Assembly: GCF_002742335.1 (NCBI RefSeq)
Contig: NZ_MDGR01000007.1
Coordinates: 624,501 to 688,500 of the forward strand
Reading direction: 5' to 3'
Origin: Reichenbachiella sp. 5M10
Lineage (GTDB): Bacteria > Bacteroidota > Bacteroidia > Cytophagales > Cyclobacteriaceae
DNA length: 64,000 nt
Shown here: in pieces, positions 17,452 to 27,187 of the stretch
Layout: each line of letters begins with the position of its first letter
How positions within the stretch are numbered: the first letter of the stretch is position 1
Notes under the pieces: generated by a model
Databases searched by the model: none
What the model was told of the DNA's origin: nothing
What the model saw: the letters and a program-made list of their open reading frames with translations, nothing else
Made by a program: the position numbers and the translations under genes

Positions 17452-19810
17452 CTTGAATTATGAATTTTAGTTTTTGATATAGAAATGAGACCAACAATAG
17501 AATCACTCCTAGGAGTATAAATGATATGATTTTTCCTGTAGAGTTTCCCGCTAGATCGTAGAAGAACAACTTGAGGGTCGTGATGGAGAATATAACCAAA
17601 GACGCCAAACGGAGTGTTTTAAGTTTAAACTTCATACCCAAAATCATCAGTACCAAAGCAGAAAGAGCCCACACGATAGGATAGGCATGCTTGACCGCAT
17701 GTGTATAGGCGATCGAGGTTCCGGTGTCTCCCGTGTTGTGTTGGCTGAGGACTGAGAGGTGTCCTATCTCTGTTGAGCATACGAAAAGAGAAACGAATGC
17801 GAGTATCCAAAGTGCAATGGTGCCGTTTTTGGATTTGAACCCGAATTCGAAATGAATCTCTCGGTAGAGATGGATGAGTATCAGGATGAATTGCACGAGC
17901 AAAACATAATGTGCAAAGTACCCTGTGGATGCCGCGCCTTGGCTAGCCAAATAATGATCTCTGGCCATGGAGATGTGATGTAGGTAGGCGGTCAAATACG
18001 AAATCACAATGGCCACAGATAGGCCAGCTATTACTTTGCGCTGTAGGTCGCTTGGTTTGAAATGCTGATAGGCAATCAGAGCCAGTACAAAGCTATAGTT
18101 GAATATACCTAGCAGGATGAGTCTAAGTGAGTGTGCCATCTCGAATTTGTAAAACTGATAGTCAAGCTCTAGAAATAGACCACCATATACGACCAAAATG
18201 AAAAGTACCTTGACATAAAGGGGTTTCCATACCAGCTGTACTTTTGGGATTACAAAATCGGGCTGTCCTTTCATCAAGCGGAGCGTGGCGAAAAGAGCTC
18301 CCATGGATACGAAAGAAGTGACAAAGGTCTTGTTCAAAAATAGGCGCAAAGGCGTGTCTGAGTACATGATGTAGTCTTGTTGCCAATCGATCAGTAGGCT
18401 TACTACCATAAGTAGAGAAATGAGGACAGAGGCCAAGTTCATGAGTTTGATCTGGGACTTCTGAGCGAGCCATAGTAGTAGTACACTTTCGAGTGCCCAA
18501 AACAAGGTGATGAAATTCCCTTTGAGTTGGATTGGAGCGGCTAGTGTCAAAAATGTGAGGACAAGTCCGATCAATAGATAGATGAGGTTTTTGTCTATGT
18601 CTTTTCGCTTGTATAGCGCATAGGCAAATCCAAAATTGAATAGCGCAACCAGACCTGTGAATAGTCCACTGTACAATCCGTCTTTGTAGCCCTGTGAGAG
18701 AGCAAGGCCAAAGCCAAAATAGATGGAGGAATTACTCAAAAGCATTCCGATTTCAGGCCATTTGAATGCTCTTTTGTTTTTCACATTGTAGACAATGCTC
18801 ATGACAAAGAAGATCAGGTAAAAGGCTGTGAGAAACAGGAATAGTTCTCCGTTTGCTGTGGTGACGTAGTTGAGCTCATTATTGATATAAACACCCGAAA
18901 ATAAAATATAAGTAAACCCATAGGTGAGGTAATTGACGATGTTCCATTTCTTGAAGTAAACCAAAGTCAACATGCCGACATCAAGGATCAATATATAGGC
19001 GAACAGCGTGACTATATCTCCCGAACCTGTGCTGATAAAAAACGGAGTGCCAAAACCTCCAATGAGCGCCAATGCAGCCAGGGATTTGCGGTCATAGGAG
19101 ACCGAAAGTAGGACGCCAAATGCGGTGATCAGTACCATGATGACAAACGCAGCGGCCTGAGGCAGCAGGCCATACTGATGAAATGCCAAGGCAATCGTGA
19201 AATATAAGACGGCCAAAGCACCTCCAATGAGTATGGAACTGAATTTAGCGAAGGAGTGCCTGAGATAATGAGCCAACCCAATCATAGCTCCACCGATCAA
19301 TACACCAATGGCGACTCTCAACCCTTCGGTGATGACACCACTGTCAATCCCTAGTTTGACAAGGAAGCCCATGCCTATCACGAATATCACAATACCGATT
19401 TTGCTCAATAGATTTTCTCCAATGAACCGCTCTAGGTCAGGGTTTCGCTCCATGAATGACGGTTTAGGGGGCTGAGCTGCTTTCTTAGGCTCGACTGTTT
19501 TGGGCTTGGCCACTTCAGTGACGGCCTCCTTTTTGATTGCCAATGGAGGGACCTTTTCTTGGATCTCTTGCGGTTTTTGTTTTGCTTCTTCAGGGACAGG
19601 TTTTGCGAGCTTGTGCTCATGTGCCCTGCTAGCTATGATGTCTTTGGAATCGATCGGGGGCTTGAGAGTCTTGTCCAAAGCAGGAGAGCCATGGCCTTGC
19701 AATTCACGCTTTAGTTCTTCTAGTTTTAGGTCGAGTTGTTTTACATGCCCCTTGAGGCTGTATACCATCACTACCAGTACAATCAATAATATAAGGGCTA
19801 TTACCTCCAT
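17432..19810 (-). CDS. DUF2339 polytopic membrane protein
   Basis: A 792-aa protein. An N-terminal membrane helix and short coiled coil are followed by a Lys/Pro/Glu-rich linker (about residues 45-120), the conserved ERNPDLERFIGENLLSKIG, and more than twenty hydrophobic helices. This is the layout of the DUF2339 family. Activity is unknown. It overlaps the DUF3999 gene, supporting a two-gene operon transcribed on the minus strand. Confidence 0.85.
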   Translation of the reverse strand: MEVIALILLIVLVVMVYSLKGHVKQLDLKLEELKRELQGHGSPALDKTLKPPIDSKDIIASRAHEHKLAKPVPEEAKQKPQEIQEKVPPLAIKKEAVTEVAKPKTVEPKKAAQPPKPSFMERNPDLERFIGENLLSKIGIVIFVIGMGFLVKLGIDSGVITEGLRVAIGVLIGGAMIGLAHYLRHSFAKFSSILIGGALAVLYFTIALAFHQYGLLPQAAAFVIMVLITAFGVLLSVSYDRKSLAALALIGGFGTPFFISTGSGDIVTLFAYILILDVGMLTLVYFKKWNIVNYLTYGFTYILFSGVYINNELNYVTTANGELFLFLTAFYLIFFVMSIVYNVKNKRAFKWPEIGMLLSNSSIYFGFGLALSQGYKDGLYSGLFTGLVALFNFGFAYALYKRKDIDKNLIYLLIGLVLTFLTLAAPIQLKGNFITLFWALESVLLLWLAQKSQIKLMNLASVLISLLMVVSLLIDWQQDYIMYSDTPLRLFLNKTFVTSFVSMGALFATLRLMKGQPDFVIPKVQLVWKPLYVKVLFILVVYGGLFLELDYQFYKFEMAHSLRLILLGIFNYSFVLALIAYQHFKPSDLQRKVIAGLSVAIVISYLTAYLHHISMARDHYLASQGAASTGYFAHYVLLVQFILILIHLYREIHFEFGFKSKNGTIALWILAFVSLFVCSTEIGHLSVLSQHNTGDTGTSIAYTHAVKHAYPIVWALSALVLMILGMKFKLKTLRLASLVIFSITTLKLFFYDLAGNSTGKIISFILLGVILLLVSFLYQKLKFIIQDDEKKD

Positions 19811-19883
19811 AATTTGTTAGGTCAAAATCGAAATTGGGTTGAATTTATGTGTTGTCAAAGACTGCAATTGGGGGCTATGATTT

Positions 19884-20675
19884 TTACAACCCCAGTGACT
19901 TGCGATACTGCTTTCCGAGGATGGTCGTGATCAATTTGAGCGGTAGGATTTTCATGAAGGCAAAGGCTACTCGGTTCATGAATCCAGGCACGTAGTTGTG
20001 CTTGCCAGTGACGAAGCAGTGTATGGCTTCTCGGGTAGCGGTCTGTACAGGCATGAGCCATTTTTGGAGATCTTTGAACCCCTCACTGGCAGTCATGTCA
20101 GTGACGATCCCACCGGGACTAAATACACTGAGGGTTAGCTCAGGGTTTTTGATTTCTAAGGCCACACTGTTGATGAAATTGGTGATGAAGCCTTTGGTAC
20201 CAGAGTACAGCGCTTGGTAGGGTGTAGGGTAGTGAGCTGCTAGGCTGGAGATGACCATGATCTTGCCGGGTTTTTGTGTCTGTTCGAAGTGCCGGACAAA
20301 GTGGCTGGCGAGTTTGGTCGTACTGATTACGTTGAGGTTGAGGATTTGAGCGATTTGTGACTCTTCTAGTTGGGCATGCTCACCGAGGTAGGTCATGCCG
20401 GCATTGAGGATTGCACCGTGAAACCCCTCCTTGGCAGTGCATTGCTCTGCGACCCGATGTGTCTCCTCGGGATGTGTCAGGTCAGCTGTGATTGTAGATA
20501 CTTCGACACCTGATGTGTTTTGGATCTCTTCTTGAAGTGCAGCCAACCGGTCCGCTCTCCGCGCAACCAAGATGAGGTTGGCTTGATGCTTAGTCGCCAG
20601 GTATTTGGCCATTTCCAATCCTAGACCAGAGGAAGCTCCAGTGATCAATATCCATTTGTGGGAGAGTGTTGTCAT
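19884..20675 (-). CDS. short-chain dehydrogenase/reductase
   Basis: A 263-aa SDR. The nucleotide-binding motif GASSGLGLEMA is at the N-terminus, followed by NAGMTYLG, the catalytic SSLA (Ser), and YSGTKGF (Tyr-x-x-x-Lys). It probably reduces a ketone or oxidises an alcohol with NADP(H), since an Arg pair (ARRADRL) follows the second strand. The substrate is unknown. The start at 20675 (MTTLSHKWILITGASSG) is chosen because translation from 20726 would run through the glnS terminator hairpin. Confidence 0.88.
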   Translation of the reverse strand: MTTLSHKWILITGASSGLGLEMAKYLATKHQANLILVARRADRLAALQEEIQNTSGVEVSTITADLTHPEETHRVAEQCTAKEGFHGAILNAGMTYLGEHAQLEESQIAQILNLNVISTTKLASHFVRHFEQTQKPGKIMVISSLAAHYPTPYQALYSGTKGFITNFINSVALEIKNPELTLSVFSPGGIVTDMTASEGFKDLQKWLMPVQTATREAIHCFVTGKHNYVPGFMNRVAFAFMKILPLKLITTILGKQYRKSLGL

Positions 20676-20708
20676 AGGTTGTGCATTTGCATTCGCTAAG
20701 ATGAAATA

Positions 20709-20739
20709 AAAAGGCGCACATTGCAAGTGTGCGCCTTTT
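20709..20739 (-). terminator. intrinsic terminator of glnS
   Basis: A perfect 12-bp stem, AAAAGGCGCACA with TGTGCGCCTTTT, around a 7-base loop. On the minus strand it lies about 20 bases after the glnS stop and ends in a T run. Confidence 0.9.
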
Positions 20740-20760
20740 CTGTATTTTGACTATTGGTGT

Positions 20761-22428
20761 TTAGCCGTTCTTTTTGGCCCAGTTGTCTCGTAGTGTCACC
20801 GTACGGTTGATTGTAGGTTTGCCTGCTTCGGAATCCTTGTCGATGATGAAGTAGCCCATGCGCTCAAACTGAAACTGTGTGCCTGGAGCCATGTCTTGGA
20901 CCGATGGCTCAGCGACGGCATTGGGCATGATGGTCAGCGACTCAGGGTTCAGATGGTTGCGGTAGTCGTCCTCGATCGTGTTCAAGTTTTCGGTCATGAA
21001 CAATCGATCGTAGAGTCTAACCTCTGTTTGTATCCCTTTGGCTGCATCCACCCATCCGAGTGTTCCTTTGACTTTTTTGCCTGTATTATCTTGTCCGCTT
21101 TTGGTTGCGGGATCGTACTCACAGTAGACTTCTTCGATCTCACCAGCTTCATTTTTCTTGAATCCTGTACACTTCACGATGTAAGCGTATTTGAGGCGAA
21201 CCTCTCTGTCTGGTCCTAGACGGAAAAACTTCTTGGGGGGCTCTTCCATGAAATCGCCACGCTCGATGTAGATCTCACGTGAGAATGGGATCTTGCGTTT
21301 GCCTGCTGATTCGTCTTCTGGGTTGTTGACTGCATCGAGTTCTTCGGTTTGTCCCTCAGGGTAGTTGGTGATGATCAGTTTGATCGGATCCAATACGCCG
21401 AGTACCCGGTTGGCTTTCTTGTTCAAGTCCTCACGCACGCTGAATTCCAGCAAAGCCACATCACTGATGCCGTTGCGCTTGGCTACCCCGATCTTGTCTG
21501 CGAAGCTGCGGATAGACTCAGGAGTGTACCCTCGTCTGCGGATGCCCGAGATAGTAGGCATGCGGGGATCGTCCCAGCCATCTACATGGCCTTCCTCTAC
21601 GAGTTCGCGAAGTTTTCTTTTGCTGACGATGGTGTAGCCCAAGTTGAGTCGGGCAAACTCCGTCTGCTCAGATTTGTATATGCCTAGGTTTTCGATAAAC
21701 CAATCGTACAGTGGCCTGTGTGCTGCAAACTCCAGCGTACAGAGTGAGTGCGTGATCTTCTCCAACGAATCAGATTGCCCGTGAGCAAAATCATAGGTAG
21801 GGTAGATGCACCATTTGTCACCGGTACGGTGGTGTGCCATTTTTTTGATGCGGTAGATGACTGGGTCACGCATCTGCATGATTGATGAAGTCATGTCGAT
21901 ATTGGCACGGAGTACGTGCGACCCTTCGTCACATTTGCCGGCCTTCATGTCTTCGAATATCTGGAGGTTTTCTTCCACTGATCTGCTTCTGAAGGGGCTC
22001 GGTTGACCCGGTTGGTTAGGTGTACCTCGTTGAGCACTGATCTCCTCAGCGGACTGGTCGTCGATGTAGGCTTTGCCTTCTCGGATGAGTTGGACTGCAT
22101 AGGCGTACAACTGGTCAAAATAGTCCGAAGCGTAGTATTCTCTGTCGCCCCAGTCATAGCCGAGCCATTTGATGTCTTCTTTGATCGAGTCGACGTATTC
22201 GGTGTCCTCTTTTTCAGGGTTGGTGTCGTCGAATCGTAGGTTGCAAAGTCCGTTGTATTTTTCGGCTAGACCGAAATTCAAGCAGATAGACTTGGCATGT
22301 CCGATATGGAGATATCCATTGGGTTCGGGAGGGAAACGAGTATGCACACGCGATTCGTTTTTTCCTTCCTTGATGTCTTTTTCGATCATTTGCTCAATGA
22401 AATTGAGCGGTTCCTTTTCGGTACTCAT
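20761..22428 (-). CDS. glnS: glutaminyl-tRNA synthetase
   Basis: A 555-aa class I synthetase that charges tRNA-Gln directly. The signature RFPPEPNGYLHIGHAKS (HIGH at residues 41-44) and the KMSKS-equivalent VSKRKL are present, with the GlnRS-type anticodon-binding beta-barrels at the C-terminus. Length and start match E. coli GlnRS. Its presence implies direct glutaminylation rather than sole reliance on GatCAB. It is followed by a strong terminator; rpe lies 72 bp upstream on the same strand. Confidence 0.96.
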   Translation of the reverse strand: MSTEKEPLNFIEQMIEKDIKEGKNESRVHTRFPPEPNGYLHIGHAKSICLNFGLAEKYNGLCNLRFDDTNPEKEDTEYVDSIKEDIKWLGYDWGDREYYASDYFDQLYAYAVQLIREGKAYIDDQSAEEISAQRGTPNQPGQPSPFRSRSVEENLQIFEDMKAGKCDEGSHVLRANIDMTSSIMQMRDPVIYRIKKMAHHRTGDKWCIYPTYDFAHGQSDSLEKITHSLCTLEFAAHRPLYDWFIENLGIYKSEQTEFARLNLGYTIVSKRKLRELVEEGHVDGWDDPRMPTISGIRRRGYTPESIRSFADKIGVAKRNGISDVALLEFSVREDLNKKANRVLGVLDPIKLIITNYPEGQTEELDAVNNPEDESAGKRKIPFSREIYIERGDFMEEPPKKFFRLGPDREVRLKYAYIVKCTGFKKNEAGEIEEVYCEYDPATKSGQDNTGKKVKGTLGWVDAAKGIQTEVRLYDRLFMTENLNTIEDDYRNHLNPESLTIMPNAVAEPSVQDMAPGTQFQFERMGYFIIDKDSEAGKPTINRTVTLRDNWAKKNG

Positions 22429-22500
22429 AGGCTTACTTATTAAAGCGCAATTTTAGAGAATAAAATCTTGATGTCGTTCGGGTCAGGTGGTTCTTCCTCC

Positions 22501-23160
22501 TTAGAGGCTTTTCATCTGGCGGATGGTTTCTTTTGGGTCTGGAGTGTTGTATATCCCTGAACCCGATACGATGATGTCTGTGCCCGCATCGATGACTTGT
22601 TTGATGTTGTCTAATTTGACGCCACCGTCGATTTCGATCTCGATGTGCTCAAGGTGCTTTTGGATCAGTAGATTTTTGAGACGAGCGATTTTGTCTAGGG
22701 TCGAGGGGATCAAGCTTTGTCCACCAAAGCCTGGATTGACAGACATGATGAGTACAAAATCTACATCGGGTAGGATGTCCTCGATCGCAGACAGTGCAGT
22801 GTGTGGGTTGAGGACGACTCCTGCTCGCTTGCCTAGGCTCTTGATGAGCTGGATGCTACGGTGCAAGTGAGGACATGCTTCGACATGGACACTGATCCAA
22901 TCTGCCCCTGCCTCAGCAAAGGCCGGTATATATTGGTCTGCGTTTTCGATCATCAAATGCACATCGATGGGCAGCTGGGTGCACTTTCGGATGCTGTTGA
23001 GTACCAGGGGTCCGATGGTGATGTTGGGTACGAAATGGCCGTCCATCACGTCATAGTGAATCACGTCGGCTCCACCAGCTTCTACCAATTGGATGTCTGC
23101 GCCGAGCTGAGAAAAGTCTGCAGAAAGTATCGATGGGGCTATTTGAATCTGTTTTTGCAT
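22501..23160 (-). CDS. rpe: ribulose-phosphate 3-epimerase
   Basis: A 219-aa TIM-barrel enzyme interconverting ribulose-5-phosphate and xylulose-5-phosphate in the pentose phosphate pathway. Motifs: APSILSADFSQLG, HYDVMDGHFVPNITIGP, HLMIENAD, VLIMSVNPGFGGQ, EIDGGV and SGSGIY. These include the metal-binding His and Asp residues. A -7 box TATATTTG (23176-23183 on the minus strand) lies 16 bases upstream of the start, but a clear -33 box was not found. Confidence 0.96.
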   Translation of the reverse strand: MQKQIQIAPSILSADFSQLGADIQLVEAGGADVIHYDVMDGHFVPNITIGPLVLNSIRKCTQLPIDVHLMIENADQYIPAFAEAGADWISVHVEACPHLHRSIQLIKSLGKRAGVVLNPHTALSAIEDILPDVDFVLIMSVNPGFGGQSLIPSTLDKIARLKNLLIQKHLEHIEIEIDGGVKLDNIKQVIDAGTDIIVSGSGIYNTPDPKETIRQMKSL

Positions 23161-23301
23161 GTGTTAAATTTTGTGCAAATATATAGGTGACGTACCTTTT
23201 CTCATTTATTAAAATCCACTTTCTTCTATTCCCTATTTATTTAGTTAATTTGCGCTCTCAAAGGGATGAGTGAATAATTCATCCTTTTCTATTGTAACTA
23301 T

Positions 23302-24993
23302 ATGAAGTCCTTAGGAATAAAAAGAAAGACCAAAAAAAAGTACAAACCGATTCTGAAAAATGCCAAAACCTGGCCGGTGATGCAGATGGCAAAAAAGCGG
23401 AAGGAGTTTGTGCAGTTGGTGACTGAGGAGAGTTACGATAATTTGCTCGAATTGAGAAGGGGCAAATCGTTGCGCGAAGAGCTGGAAATGACCATTTTTC
23501 GCGAAAAACAGCGAGTCAAAAACAACCCCTGGAAGGTCGACCCTGCCGATGATTTTGCGTATTGGGAGGAACAACACGAAAAACTCATGCAGGTGGAGAA
23601 CCTGCCCGAAGAGGAAAAAGATGGGGCGCTCCGAGGTATTCTCCGAGACATCGTCAGCCGCTACAGCAACGAGATCGCTGGTAATTTCATCCATTCACAT
23701 TACAACGTGACCCGGACTTTGGTGACGATTGGTTTTAGCCGATTGCTCAATGCTGCACGTGTCAAAGGCCCTTGGTCTATTTTTAGCAATCAGCTGGACT
23801 TGGATGACAAGATTCATATCAAGGGACGCACGGATGAACTGCGCAAGTTGGCTAAAATTGGCACTGTCGTGATGGTGCCGACCCACTATAGCAACATGGA
23901 TTCGGTGTTGATTGGTTGGGTGATCCAGCATTTGGGCCTACCGCCATTCATCTATGGAGCGGGACTCAATCTCTTCAATCTCAAAATATTCGCCTACTTC
24001 ATGAACAGTGTGGGGGCATACAAAGTCGATCGACGAAAGAAAAATCCACTGTACCTGGAGACGCTCAAGTCCTACTCGACCATCGCGATTCGCGAAGGCT
24101 GCCACAGTTTGTTTTTCCCTGGAGGGACGCGTTCGCGCAGTGGCAAGATCGAGAAGCAATTGAAACTAGGTCTGCTTGGTACCGCTATTGAGGCACAGCG
24201 CCAAGTGTTTCAGTCCGAGGAGGACGATCAAAACAAAGTGTTTATCGTGCCCGTCACGATCAATTACCACTTTGTGCTCGAAGCTCCTAGTTTGATCAAT
24301 GATTACCTCAAACGCAAAGGGCAGCAGCGATACTATGAGGAAAACGACGAATACACGACCTCCTACAAGATCTCTAAGTTTTTGCTCAAGTTCTTTACCA
24401 AAGGGTCGGATATCTCTGTGTCGATAGGTGATGCGCTCGATGTACTGGGCAACCGTGTCGATACCAAAGGAAATAGCTTGGACAAAAATGGTCAGGTGAT
24501 TGATATCAAGGATTATTTCAAGTCCAATGGGGAGGTCACCGAAAACCATCAGCGTGAACAAGAATACAATCGCATACTAGGGAGGCAGATTGTCAAAGAG
24601 TTTCACAAACACAACCGGGTGTTTTCTAGTCACATGGTGGCGTATGTAGCGTTTCGTATGTTGGGGAGAATACACAAGCACTTGGACCTCTATGGCTTAT
24701 TGAGACTGCAAGACGAAGATTTGATCATTCCCTACGAGGACTTCAAAAAACAGTTCGTCGTAGTGCTCAATGCGCTCAAAAAATTGCAAAAGCAACAAGA
24801 AGTGGGCTTGGCAGATCATTTGTTTATGGACGTGGATGAGGTGATCACCCATGGTTTGAAAAACGTCGGGATGTATCATGCCTCGCTCCCAGTGGTCAAA
24901 AACAAAAAAGGGAACATTGAAGTGCAGAGCATGAATCTGCTCTATTTTTACCACAACAAACTCTTAGGCTATGAGCTCGAAAACCTCTTCTAA
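23302..24993 (+). CDS. PlsB-like glycerol-phosphate acyltransferase family protein
   Basis: A 563-aa acyltransferase with the block I motif HYSNMD (H195-D200, H-x4-D), then a glycerol-phosphate-binding type region, block III FFPGGTRSRSG (271-281) and block IV IVPVTINY. It resembles PlsB/GPAT acyltransferases but is shorter than E. coli PlsB (about 800 aa). The gene overlaps gpsA by 23 bases. Because GpsA makes sn-glycerol-3-phosphate, the overlap supports a role in the first acylation of phospholipid synthesis. In the upstream gap a GGATGA/TCATCC hairpin (about 23264-23284) precedes the start. Confidence 0.82.
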   Translation: MKSLGIKRKTKKKYKPILKNAKTWPVMQMAKKRKEFVQLVTEESYDNLLELRRGKSLREELEMTIFREKQRVKNNPWKVDPADDFAYWEEQHEKLMQVENLPEEEKDGALRGILRDIVSRYSNEIAGNFIHSHYNVTRTLVTIGFSRLLNAARVKGPWSIFSNQLDLDDKIHIKGRTDELRKLAKIGTVVMVPTHYSNMDSVLIGWVIQHLGLPPFIYGAGLNLFNLKIFAYFMNSVGAYKVDRRKKNPLYLETLKSYSTIAIREGCHSLFFPGGTRSRSGKIEKQLKLGLLGTAIEAQRQVFQSEEDDQNKVFIVPVTINYHFVLEAPSLINDYLKRKGQQRYYEENDEYTTSYKISKFLLKFFTKGSDISVSIGDALDVLGNRVDTKGNSLDKNGQVIDIKDYFKSNGEVTENHQREQEYNRILGRQIVKEFHKHNRVFSSHMVAYVAFRMLGRIHKHLDLYGLLRLQDEDLIIPYEDFKKQFVVVLNALKKLQKQQEVGLADHLFMDVDEVITHGLKNVGMYHASLPVVKNKKGNIEVQSMNLLYFYHNKLLGYELENLF

Positions 24994-26026
24994 GAAACTG
25001 GTAGGAGTCATCGGGGCGGGTAGTTTTGGTACTGCCATCGCCAATATCCTTGCGGAAAAGAGCAATGTATTGCTCTATGTACGGGATGAAAACAAAGCCA
25101 AAGAGATCGCTACCACGAGAGTGAGCTCCTCGCAAAAGATAGAAGAGAACATAGAAATCACCACCAATCTCGCCGATATCGGCAATCGCTGTGAGATTAT
25201 ATTTCCCATTGTGCCTTCGGCTAATTTTCGAACCATGATTCGAAAGTTGGCTCCATACCTCAAACCGTATCACGTATTGATCCATGGCACCAAAGGATTG
25301 GACCTAAACATACCCGAGGGAGAAGTACTCAGCAAGGAAAATCCGCTGTCTCGCAAATACGTGCGAACTATGAGTGAGGTCATACTCGAAGAGACCTCTG
25401 TACTGCGGGTGGGGTGTCTGGCGGGGCCTAACTTGGCCAGGGAAATTCAAGAACGACAACCGGCTGCTACTGTCGTCGCGAGCCACTTCGAAGAAGTGAT
25501 TGATGAGGGACAGAAGTTGCTCAAAAACGACCGGTTCATGGTCTATGGGAGCAATGACCTGATTGGAATCGAATTTTGTGGCGTGCTCAAAAACATCATT
25601 GCGATCGGTTCTGGTGCCGTCAGTGGCATGGGCCTGGGAGAAAATACGCGTTCACTGCTCATCAGTCGTGGCATGGTAGAGATGATCCACATCGGCAATG
25701 CCCTAGGAGGCAATACCAAGGCTTTCATTGGGCTGGCGGGCGTGGGAGATTTGATTGCGACCTGTAGTTCTAGCTTGAGTAGAAACTATACGGTAGGCTA
25801 TCGATTGGCCAAAGGAGAGACCATCGATGAGATCAAAGCCTCGATGGAAGAGGTCGCCGAAGGTATCAATACGACGATCATCATCAAGCAATTGGCCGAC
25901 AGCCTCAATATTCGAGTGCCCATCACAGAGACCCTGCACAAAATCATCCACGGCAAGATGACAATGGCCGAATCACACACCTACTTTATGAAGTTTCCGT
26001 TTCGTGCGGAGATTGATTTTATTTGA
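24971..26026 (+). CDS. gpsA: NAD(P)-dependent glycerol-3-phosphate dehydrogenase
   Basis: A 351-aa GpsA that reduces dihydroxyacetone phosphate to sn-glycerol-3-phosphate for phospholipid synthesis. The dinucleotide-binding GAGSFGTA starts at residue 15. Other motifs: HGTKGLD, AGPNLARE, GVLKNIIAIGSGAV (with the catalytic Lys) and GLAGVGDLIATCSS. Length is typical. The start lies 23 bases inside the acyltransferase gene in another frame, a common sign of translational coupling. The 182-bp gap after it holds no recognisable gene. Confidence 0.96.
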   Translation: MSSKTSSKKLVGVIGAGSFGTAIANILAEKSNVLLYVRDENKAKEIATTRVSSSQKIEENIEITTNLADIGNRCEIIFPIVPSANFRTMIRKLAPYLKPYHVLIHGTKGLDLNIPEGEVLSKENPLSRKYVRTMSEVILEETSVLRVGCLAGPNLAREIQERQPAATVVASHFEEVIDEGQKLLKNDRFMVYGSNDLIGIEFCGVLKNIIAIGSGAVSGMGLGENTRSLLISRGMVEMIHIGNALGGNTKAFIGLAGVGDLIATCSSSLSRNYTVGYRLAKGETIDEIKASMEEVAEGINTTIIIKQLADSLNIRVPITETLHKIIHGKMTMAESHTYFMKFPFRAEIDFI

Positions 26027-26208
26027 GTCGTAGCGTCTGCTAGGTGTGGTGTGGCGTAGGATTATCTGATCGACAGGGCTGTATAGCAACTGCTATTGCT
26101 CAAATAGCGAGATATCATGAGTACCCTTCGAATAAGTACAATTGGTAAATAATGCCTGATTGGCCAACAACTATAGAAGATATATTACAAATAGTAGACC
26201 GTACTAAG

Positions 26209-26703
26209 ATGAGAAAACTTGTTATTTTATTTGTGTGCTTTATTTTGGTTGTAAGTTGTGATTCTGAGAGTGCTTTAGAAAGTGACTCTCAAGCTACAGG
26301 CCCTGATTCAACGTTCGAATTTTCTTTCAGAAACAAGGAAGAAGCAGATTTATTGAATCCTAATACTGATGGATATTATTCTCATGAGCAGGTCAGAGTT
26401 TATTTGGACCCAGAAAGGTCACAGGATATTACTACACAATTTACAGGGGATAGGGACTTTGTTATACCTCCAGAAACATCAGGTTCACAATGGTACTGGG
26501 TTTATCTTGACGCAAGTTTGAATGGGAATGTTGGAGATGTTAGTTACTACCTTCAATTAAGTGCCATCGATGTTGATACTATAGTTGCTAAAACAAGAGA
26601 GCGAAACGCTTGGCCTGAAATTTATTATTTGGAATACAATGGGGTAATTCTCTTTGATGATTTAGAGAGTAAAAGGTTGTGGGACGGTGTTATTTACAAA
26701 TAG
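26209..26703 (+). CDS. hypothetical lipoprotein, 164 aa
   Basis: The ATG at 26209 gives a lipoprotein signal peptide MRKLVILFVCFILVVSC, with Cys17 as the lipidation site, followed by a Ser/Asp-rich linker. The mature part is beta-rich (FEFSFRNKEEADLLNP, VRVYLDPERSQDITTQF, WYWVYLDASLNGNVG). I do not recognise the family. It is likely exported to the outer membrane or periplasm. The frame is open further upstream, but those residues are not signal-like. A palindromic array begins about 70 bp after its stop. Confidence 0.7.
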   Translation: MRKLVILFVCFILVVSCDSESALESDSQATGPDSTFEFSFRNKEEADLLNPNTDGYYSHEQVRVYLDPERSQDITTQFTGDRDFVIPPETSGSQWYWVYLDASLNGNVGDVSYYLQLSAIDVDTIVAKTRERNAWPEIYYLEYNGVILFDDLESKRLWDGVIYK

Positions 26704-26774
26704 AGGAGAGCGTAGCAATCCCTTCTCAAAAGTGCCGTTTAGGACGCCTGGAGAGGGTTTTTATCCTTCTTTTT

Positions 26775-26862
26775 GAAACACGTGTGTTTGATCGATCAAA
26801 CACACGTGTTTCGAGCGCCAAACACACGTGCTTCGACGGTCAAACACACGTGTTTGTTTTGA
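26775..26862. repeat. CACGTG-centred palindrome plus 22-bp tandem repeats
   Basis: Bases 26775-26812 are a perfect 38-bp palindrome. The core CAAACACACGTG occurs three times in direct orientation at 26797, 26819 and 26841, exactly 22 bp apart, and once inverted at 26779-26790. The 10-bp linkers vary. The array lies in a 576-bp gene-free stretch (26704-27279) that also contains the repeat at 26948-27056 and the G-free leader. It could be a regulator-binding array or form a large cruciform or RNA hairpin; it has no T run. Confidence 0.85.
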
Positions 26863-26947
26863 CGAGTACTTGTAGTCGGTTCATCCGCAACTTTTAGCTC
26901 TCAATGTTGATCTCTTTGCTCTTCCCTTAGTGCCCACCAAGACCAAA

Positions 26948-27056
26948 GGATTGGTCGGTATTTTGGGGGCTACAAATCAACATTCGACATTGAACATTCG
27001 GTATTCATTATTCAAATGATAGGAACTATGAATCTTGAATAATGAAGTGCTCTCCC
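26948..27056. repeat. direct repeat copy A (109 bp) with internal inverted repeat
   Basis: Nearly identical to 28728-28829: two mismatches and one 7-bp indel (CGACATT). Inside it TTCATTATTCAA (27004-27015) and TTGAATAATGAA (27035-27046) form a perfect 12-bp stem around a 19-base loop. The two copies flank the FISUMP lipoprotein gene. A further degenerate copy lies near 16.1 kb. Confidence 0.9.
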
Positions 27057-27187
27057 TGTGTTTGGTTCGAGTCCCCTCACGAAACTCTGCCTCTAATGCG
27101 AATATTTTTCGCTTGGAATATCAATATTTATACTTGAATAAATTACTTTCACGGTATGCAAGAGCGAACACAGCCCTCTTGCTTTAG

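Noticed and set aside
26775-26862. Possible CRISPR array
   Set aside because: Only three 22-bp units with 12-bp conserved cores and 10-bp linkers; repeats and spacers are too short, and no cas genes are nearby.
27064-27081. GGTTCGAGTCCCC resembling a tRNA T-arm downstream of repeat copy A
   Set aside because: The flanking bases do not form a T stem or acceptor stem, and no D or anticodon arm is present upstream, so it is not a tRNA gene. A tRNA-derived attachment remnant cannot be shown.
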